DNA from: VGMA01 sp964655475
GTDB taxonomy: Bacteria > Chlamydiota > Chlamydiia > Chlamydiales > VGMA01
NCBI GenBank assembly: GCA_964655475.1
Contig: CAZZMO010000001.1
Span: 1-64,000, forward strand
Direction: 5' to 3'
DNA: 64,000 bases
Shown here: positions 60,236 to 64,000 of the stretch, piece by piece
Numbering within the stretch: position 1 is the stretch's first letter
How the letters are laid out: every line of letters begins with the position of its first letter
The notes under the pieces: generated by a model
Seen by the model: the letters and a program-made list of their open reading frames with translations, nothing else
Databases searched by the model: none
Told to the model about the DNA's origin: nothing
Translations under genes and position numbers: made by a program

Positions 60236-61530
60236 GTCTCATCAAGGCGTTTCGTCACCTCAGATCGGTGAATGTACTTGTTGTAGGGGATCTCATACTC
60301 GATGTGTATACAACGGGAAAAGTCCATCGCATCTCACCTGAAGCCCCTGTCCCTGTCCTTTTGGCCAAAGAGCAGCATAGTTTGCCAGGGGGAGCGGGGA
60401 ATGTGGTCCTCAACCTAGAAGCTCTCGGAGCTACGGTGGAGCCTATTGGACGTGTAGGAGATGACCATAACGGCCGTCTCCTCAAAGAACTCTTTCTCTC
60501 TCGTGAGATCCCATCAGAGGGACTCTACGTTCAAGAGGATTACCAGACGCCTCTAAAAAATCGCTTCATCGCAGACTCTCAGCAGCTGATCAGGATCGAT
60601 TTTGAAAAGAACATGCCTCTTGACCCTCTTTTAGAAAAGAGATTGATCGCTCACATGATTCAGGCGATTGAGCGTGCAGATGTTGTTGCCATTTCTGATT
60701 ATGGAAAAGGGATTTTAACGGATGAGCTTCTTCGTCAAACCATTGATTACAGCCGCAAAAAAGAAATCCCAGTGATCGTCGATCCGAAAGGGGAGGACTT
60801 CAGGAAGTACTCAGGGGCAACGATGGTAAAGCCGAATGAAAAAGAGGCATATGCCGCAGCGAAGTGTCCATCAACTGCGACGATTGAAACCGTTGCAGAG
60901 AGAATTTTTTCCGATGTAGAAGTAGAAATGCTCCTCATCACCCGGTCAGAGAAGGGGATGGCCCTGTTTGATCGGCAGGGAAAAAAGAAACACTACCCCG
61001 TCGTTCAAAAAGATGTCAAGGATGTGACGGGAGCGGGTGATACTGCCCTGGCCATGGTCACATTTGCCTTTGCGAATAAGATTTCCATCGATCATGTGAT
61101 TAAACTTGCCAATATTGCTTCAGGCATTGCTATTGAGAGAGTTGGTTGCGTTGCTGTGACCCTTTCAGAGATTGCATCGAGACTTCTTCAGATTGATGCG
61201 GAGGGGAAGATTTTTGATGAACAGTACCTCTTTGTCTTAAAACAAGCCCTTGCTGGAAAAAAAGTGATCGTTCTCAATCTAGAACATGCCAAAGATCTCG
61301 ACCAAGAACTGTTCAATGCGATCAAGAATTTTGGCCATAAGAAGAAAGGGGCCAAGCTCATCGTCTATCTCCCTCATAGTAGCCATAAACATTTTGTCAC
61401 CTTGCTATCGTTGTTGTCTGAGATCGATTTCATCGTCATGCAGTCAGAGAGCCTTGAACACCTCGCCTCAGTGATTGCTCCAGAGAAAATCTACTCTTTT
61501 GAACAAGGAGATGTGTCGTGTTTGGTCTAA
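60229..61530 (+). CDS. HldE-like heptose-7-phosphate kinase with degenerate nucleotidyltransferase domain
   Basis: Residues 1-315 are a PfkB-type kinase like the N-terminal half of HldE: VVGDLILDVYTTGKVHRISP, PGGAGNVVLNLEALGA and the anion hole DVTGAGDTALAM. The last 110 residues align in layout with the end of the cytidylyl/adenylyltransferase half (LLSEIDFIVMQSESLEHLAS, IAPEKI) but the expected HxGH catalytic motif is absent. It should phosphorylate heptose 7-phosphate; the ADP transfer step may be done by another protein. It is next to hldD. Confidence 0.9.
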   Translation: MVGLIKAFRHLRSVNVLVVGDLILDVYTTGKVHRISPEAPVPVLLAKEQHSLPGGAGNVVLNLEALGATVEPIGRVGDDHNGRLLKELFLSREIPSEGLYVQEDYQTPLKNRFIADSQQLIRIDFEKNMPLDPLLEKRLIAHMIQAIERADVVAISDYGKGILTDELLRQTIDYSRKKEIPVIVDPKGEDFRKYSGATMVKPNEKEAYAAAKCPSTATIETVAERIFSDVEVEMLLITRSEKGMALFDRQGKKKHYPVVQKDVKDVTGAGDTALAMVTFAFANKISIDHVIKLANIASGIAIERVGCVAVTLSEIASRLLQIDAEGKIFDEQYLFVLKQALAGKKVIVLNLEHAKDLDQELFNAIKNFGHKKKGAKLIVYLPHSSHKHFVTLLSLLSEIDFIVMQSESLEHLASVIAPEKIYSFEQGDVSCLV

Positions 61531-62096
61531 GGCAATGTATCAAAGCTTTGATTTACTGTGTAGCCATGTTTTGTGGATTTTTAGCGGTCCTCAGATTCTA
61601 TATCAAGCAGAGGATCTTTCTCCACCGAGTGCCGAACTTTCAAGAGGTGGAAAAGAGTGTCCTTATGAGAGGAGGGCAACCCTCCTTTTCTGGTTTGACA
61701 GAGCTTGCTGAGCAGGGGATCAAAACGGTGATCAATCTCAGAAAGTACCGCCCTTTTTTCCAAAGAAAGATCAAAGAACTCAGGACCATCCATATCCCAT
61801 TTTCCCCCTATCAGCCGAGTGATCAAATCGTGATCCACTTCTTAAGAGTTCTGAACGATCCACTCTATCAACCTGCTTATGTCCACTGTTTTCATGGTGC
61901 GGACAGAACAGGAACACTTTGTGCAATCTACCGCATTGTTTGTCAAAATTGGGATAAAGAGTCTGCCATCAAAGAAATGAAGTCGAGAGGGCTTCATTGG
62001 TGGCACAAGAACCTCGTTGAGTACATTCGAAATCTCGATATTCCTAGAATTAGATCGCAAATAGGTTTGCCGTTCGCAGAAAAAATTTCCTTTTGA
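61518..62096 (+). CDS. Membrane-anchored protein tyrosine phosphatase-like protein
   Basis: A 192-residue protein. An N-terminal membrane segment (ALIYCVAMFCGFLAVLRF) is followed by a dual-specificity phosphatase domain: LMRGGQPSFSGL, TVINLRKYRP and the P-loop HCFHGADRTGTLCAIYRI with Cys-x5-Arg. The general-acid Asp is not sure. Members of this type dephosphorylate proteins, sugars or lipids. It overlaps the HldE-like gene by 13 bases, so it is in the heptose operon and may act on a heptose phosphate (as GmhB does), which is speculative. Confidence 0.85.
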   Translation: MFGLRQCIKALIYCVAMFCGFLAVLRFYIKQRIFLHRVPNFQEVEKSVLMRGGQPSFSGLTELAEQGIKTVINLRKYRPFFQRKIKELRTIHIPFSPYQPSDQIVIHFLRVLNDPLYQPAYVHCFHGADRTGTLCAIYRIVCQNWDKESAIKEMKSRGLHWWHKNLVEYIRNLDIPRIRSQIGLPFAEKISF

Positions 62097-62142
62097 AAAG
62101 AAAAATGTGTAATGTAGTCGATAAAATCAATATAGGGTTGTT

Positions 62143-63063
62143 ATGCGCTATCTCGTTTTATCGGCTCTTTGTTTCACAGCAACAGTAATTGCTGAAGAAA
62201 CGCAAAGAGCTCCATGTCCCCACGTTTCAATGATTGGGGAAGTGAATCTTTCTTACGACAATTTTCATACGATTCCTGATGGGAACTGGAATGGAAATAA
62301 TGGCATTTTAATCGGCTGCAATTTTGGCCTGAATATCTTGGACTATTTCGGGATGCAATGGGGTGGCAGCTACGCAGCTTACGACTGGTATGGCAAGCCT
62401 TCCTTAACAGAGAGCTACAATTCTACCATCGAACAACAAGAGTTTGTCACAGGAGGCTTTTTCAGAAGGTCGGGAGGACTCGGTGGAGTTGATGGTATTC
62501 AGGGTGGTATCGTAGTCGATTGGATGTTCAACCAAGATCTCGGCATCTTAGCGCTGAATCCCAATATGGGCCAGCTCAGAATGCAGCTTGGCTATCTCAT
62601 CCAAAATAAAGATGAGCTCGGAGCTTGGGGGACTGTTAATCTCAACACTTCACATAATACCTACACGAATTTGCCGATTACCTATAGAGCTATCAGCCAG
62701 GTGAGCCTTTTCTGGCGCCACATCTTTGGCAATAGAGCAGAGACCATGCTCTGGGGCGGCGTCCCTTACAAGGAAAGCTTACTCATTTCAGGATCGAGAG
62801 AAGGAGCCTATCTGATCGGGTTTGATCTAAAAGCTCCCTTTTCAAAACACCTCCGTCTCGATGCCCACGGGGTCTACATGGGGCCTGTAGGAAACTCTAC
62901 AGCGCCAAAAGCATTTAATTACAACTCCAACATCGCTGTCGGGATCACCTATTCATTCCCCATCACAGGATTTCGCGACTGTTCACGTTGCACAAAAGCA
63001 AAGCCTTATTTCCCCATTGGAAATAACAGCAACCTTCTCGTCGATACCAACTGGATCGATTAA
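62143..63063 (+). CDS. Probable outer-membrane beta-barrel protein
   Basis: A 306-residue protein with a signal peptide (MRYLVLSALCFTATVIAEE). The rest is rich in Tyr, Gly, Asn and alternating hydrophobic residues (NYSFPITGF-type ends, LNILDYFGMQWGGSYAAY), like a porin or DUF6666-type barrel. It lacks the closing aromatic C-terminus of classic porins (it ends NLLVDTNWID). Two Cys near the end (DCSRCTKAK) may form disulfides, a chlamydial outer-membrane habit. It has its own terminator. Confidence 0.78.
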   Translation: MRYLVLSALCFTATVIAEETQRAPCPHVSMIGEVNLSYDNFHTIPDGNWNGNNGILIGCNFGLNILDYFGMQWGGSYAAYDWYGKPSLTESYNSTIEQQEFVTGGFFRRSGGLGGVDGIQGGIVVDWMFNQDLGILALNPNMGQLRMQLGYLIQNKDELGAWGTVNLNTSHNTYTNLPITYRAISQVSLFWRHIFGNRAETMLWGGVPYKESLLISGSREGAYLIGFDLKAPFSKHLRLDAHGVYMGPVGNSTAPKAFNYNSNIAVGITYSFPITGFRDCSRCTKAKPYFPIGNNSNLLVDTNWID

Positions 63064-63068
63064 TTCAT

Positions 63069-63100
63069 AAGGCCTTCTCTTCAAGAAGGCCTCCTTTTTT
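63069..63100 (+). terminator. Terminator after the outer-membrane protein gene
   Basis: The arms AGGCCTTCT and AGAAGGCCT with a 5-base loop are followed by CC and six T. Confidence 0.88.
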
Positions 63101-63114
63101 CATACGATTAGGGA

Positions 63115-63996
63115 TTAGTAGCCGCGCTCTAAGCGTTCGATCCTTTCTTCGAGGGGAGGGTGCGTCGCAAAGAGGTGGAGGAGCCCTTTTTTCACAGGTT
63201 GAGAGATCATGAGAGCTTTGATTGCTTCATCACGAAGTTGATGCACTCCCTCTTTTTCTTGACCTAGGCGGCGAAGAGCATCGATCATGGGGCGTTTGCC
63301 GATGAGATCGGCAGAGCCTTTGTCTGCTTTGAACTCGCGGTAGCGAGAAAAGGCAGCGATGACCATGGCGCCAAACACCATAAAGACGATCTCGAAGAGG
63401 AAGACGAAGAGGTGGTAGCTGATGTATGAGCCTGATCGATTATCTCGATCGCGCCCGAGCCCTGAGAAGGCAAAGGCGAGGACTCTCGCAAGGAACATGA
63501 CAAATGCGTTTACGACCCCTTGCAAGAGGGTCATCGTGACCATATCGCCATTGGCGATGTGGGAAATTTCATGTCCGAGGACAGCTTCGATTTCATCTGA
63601 AGACATCTTATTCAGAAGTCCTGTTGAGACGGCGACGAGGGAATGTTTTTGAGTGGGGCCTGTTGCAAAGGCATTCATTTGATTCGATTGAAAAATGCCC
63701 ACTTCGGGGACATACTTGAGTCCTGCTTTTCTCGAGAGATCTTCTACCATTCGGTAAAGCTTGTCTTGAGGAGAGAGGATTTCAATCTGCATGAACCACT
63801 TTGCCATCTGTTTAGAGAGCAGCAATGAGATAAAAGCGCCTGCTATACCCCAGATCGCACAAAATGCCATGAGCGCTTTGTAATCGATTCCATAGGAGTT
63901 CAAATAGGGTTGAATATTAAAGATACTGAAAAGAATCGAAATGGTCATGATGACCAGTGCGTTCATCGCTAGAAACAGTAGTATTCTCTTGAACAT
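63115..63996 (-). CDS. htpX: Membrane zinc protease HtpX
   Basis: An M48-family heat-shock protease in the inner membrane that removes damaged membrane proteins. Two N-terminal membrane helices are visible (about 5-25 and 38-60), the zinc motif is in VLGHEISHIANGD with HEISH near 140, another membrane pair follows, and the third ligand Glu is in YREFKADKGSADLIG. At 293 aa it is complete. The ATG at 63996 is 4 bases from the window edge, so its promoter is not seen. Confidence 0.96.
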   Translation of the reverse strand: MFKRILLFLAMNALVIMTISILFSIFNIQPYLNSYGIDYKALMAFCAIWGIAGAFISLLLSKQMAKWFMQIEILSPQDKLYRMVEDLSRKAGLKYVPEVGIFQSNQMNAFATGPTQKHSLVAVSTGLLNKMSSDEIEAVLGHEISHIANGDMVTMTLLQGVVNAFVMFLARVLAFAFSGLGRDRDNRSGSYISYHLFVFLFEIVFMVFGAMVIAAFSRYREFKADKGSADLIGKRPMIDALRRLGQEKEGVHQLRDEAIKALMISQPVKKGLLHLFATHPPLEERIERLERGY

Positions 63997-64000
63997 AATG

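Noticed and set aside
61530..61711. Second frame overlapping the start of the phosphatase gene (61475-61711)
   Set aside because: It is out of frame with the clear Cys-x5-Arg protein and has no match to a known family.

Overview
The window comes from a member of the phylum Chlamydiae (order Chlamydiales). Most of it is a mosaic of gene blocks whose order, as I remember it, matches Chlamydia trachomatis: HAD phosphatase-truA-ispD-(gap)-SWIB ... prfB-GNAT-yebC; M16 protease-plsB-rng-(yceD)-rpmF-plsX; pcnB-lpxB; rnpA-rpmH-rpmJ-rpsN; uvrC-mutS-small gene-dnaG; glyQS-pgsA-glgA; rplY-pth-rpsF-rpsR-rplI-ispE. A fused glycyl-tRNA synthetase, a free-standing SWIB protein, a TyrP-type permease and a chloroplast-type PlsB also fit. 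Extra genes between and inside the blocks (heptose genes hldD/hldE, a SemiSWEET, an AraC regulator, several unknowns) suggest a family outside Chlamydiaceae, such as a Simkania- or Parachlamydia-like organism. I cannot fix the genus.

Layout. 1-2800: an unknown acidic protein, an M15-type lipoprotein, a HAD phosphatase and two tandem tRNA-Leu genes. 2800-6700: truA, ispD, SWIB, and a divergent long UDP-sugar pyrophosphorylase. 6800-14400: four tandem minus-strand genes (called A, B, C and D here). They share an aromatic, acidic N-terminal module followed by one membrane segment, then carry unrelated tails: a repeat-rich and coiled-coil tail (A, about 1320 residues), a 19-residue-repeat coiled coil (B), almost nothing (C), and a His-rich tail (D). 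B, C and D have nearly the same promoter. This cluster sits between SWIB and prfB, which are neighbours in Chlamydia, and is the best candidate for an undescribed system. 14500-17400: prfB with its programmed frameshift, two tandem GNAT genes and yebC. 17400-24350: secreted M16 protease, plsB, rng, plsX, rpmF, yceD. 24350-31900: lpxB, a hydrolase, pcnB, tyrP, an unknown, a Tsr3/DTW-like enzyme, a periplasmic thioredoxin-fold protein, a hydrolase. 31900-36500: uvrD, rnpA, rpmH, divergent rpmJ-rpsN, small proteins, an Asp23-like protein. 36500-38550: an unknown tandem pair. 38560-49100: uvrC, mutS, a coiled-coil gene, dnaG, a methyltransferase-like, a kinase-like and a SemiSWEET gene, a secreted hydrolase, an AraC/GyrI regulator and a small unknown. 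49100-54330: glyQS, pgsA, glgA. 54370-55640: a small unknown and a secreted papain-like protein. 55700-59150: tRNA-Gln and the rplY-pth-rpsF-rpsR-rplI-ispE run. 59200-64000: hldD, a HldE-like kinase with a decayed C-terminal domain, a membrane-anchored tyrosine-phosphatase-like protein, an outer-membrane-type protein and htpX.

The genes cover translation, DNA repair and replication, phospholipid, isoprenoid and LPS synthesis, glycogen synthesis and envelope proteolysis. The variable material lies in the A-D cluster, the 36.6-38.5 kb pair, the 28.5 kb unknown and the first gene. I see no insertion sequence, phage gene or CRISPR array, and no gene-free stretch over 300 bases except the tRNA-Gln region (55640-56006), which is described below.
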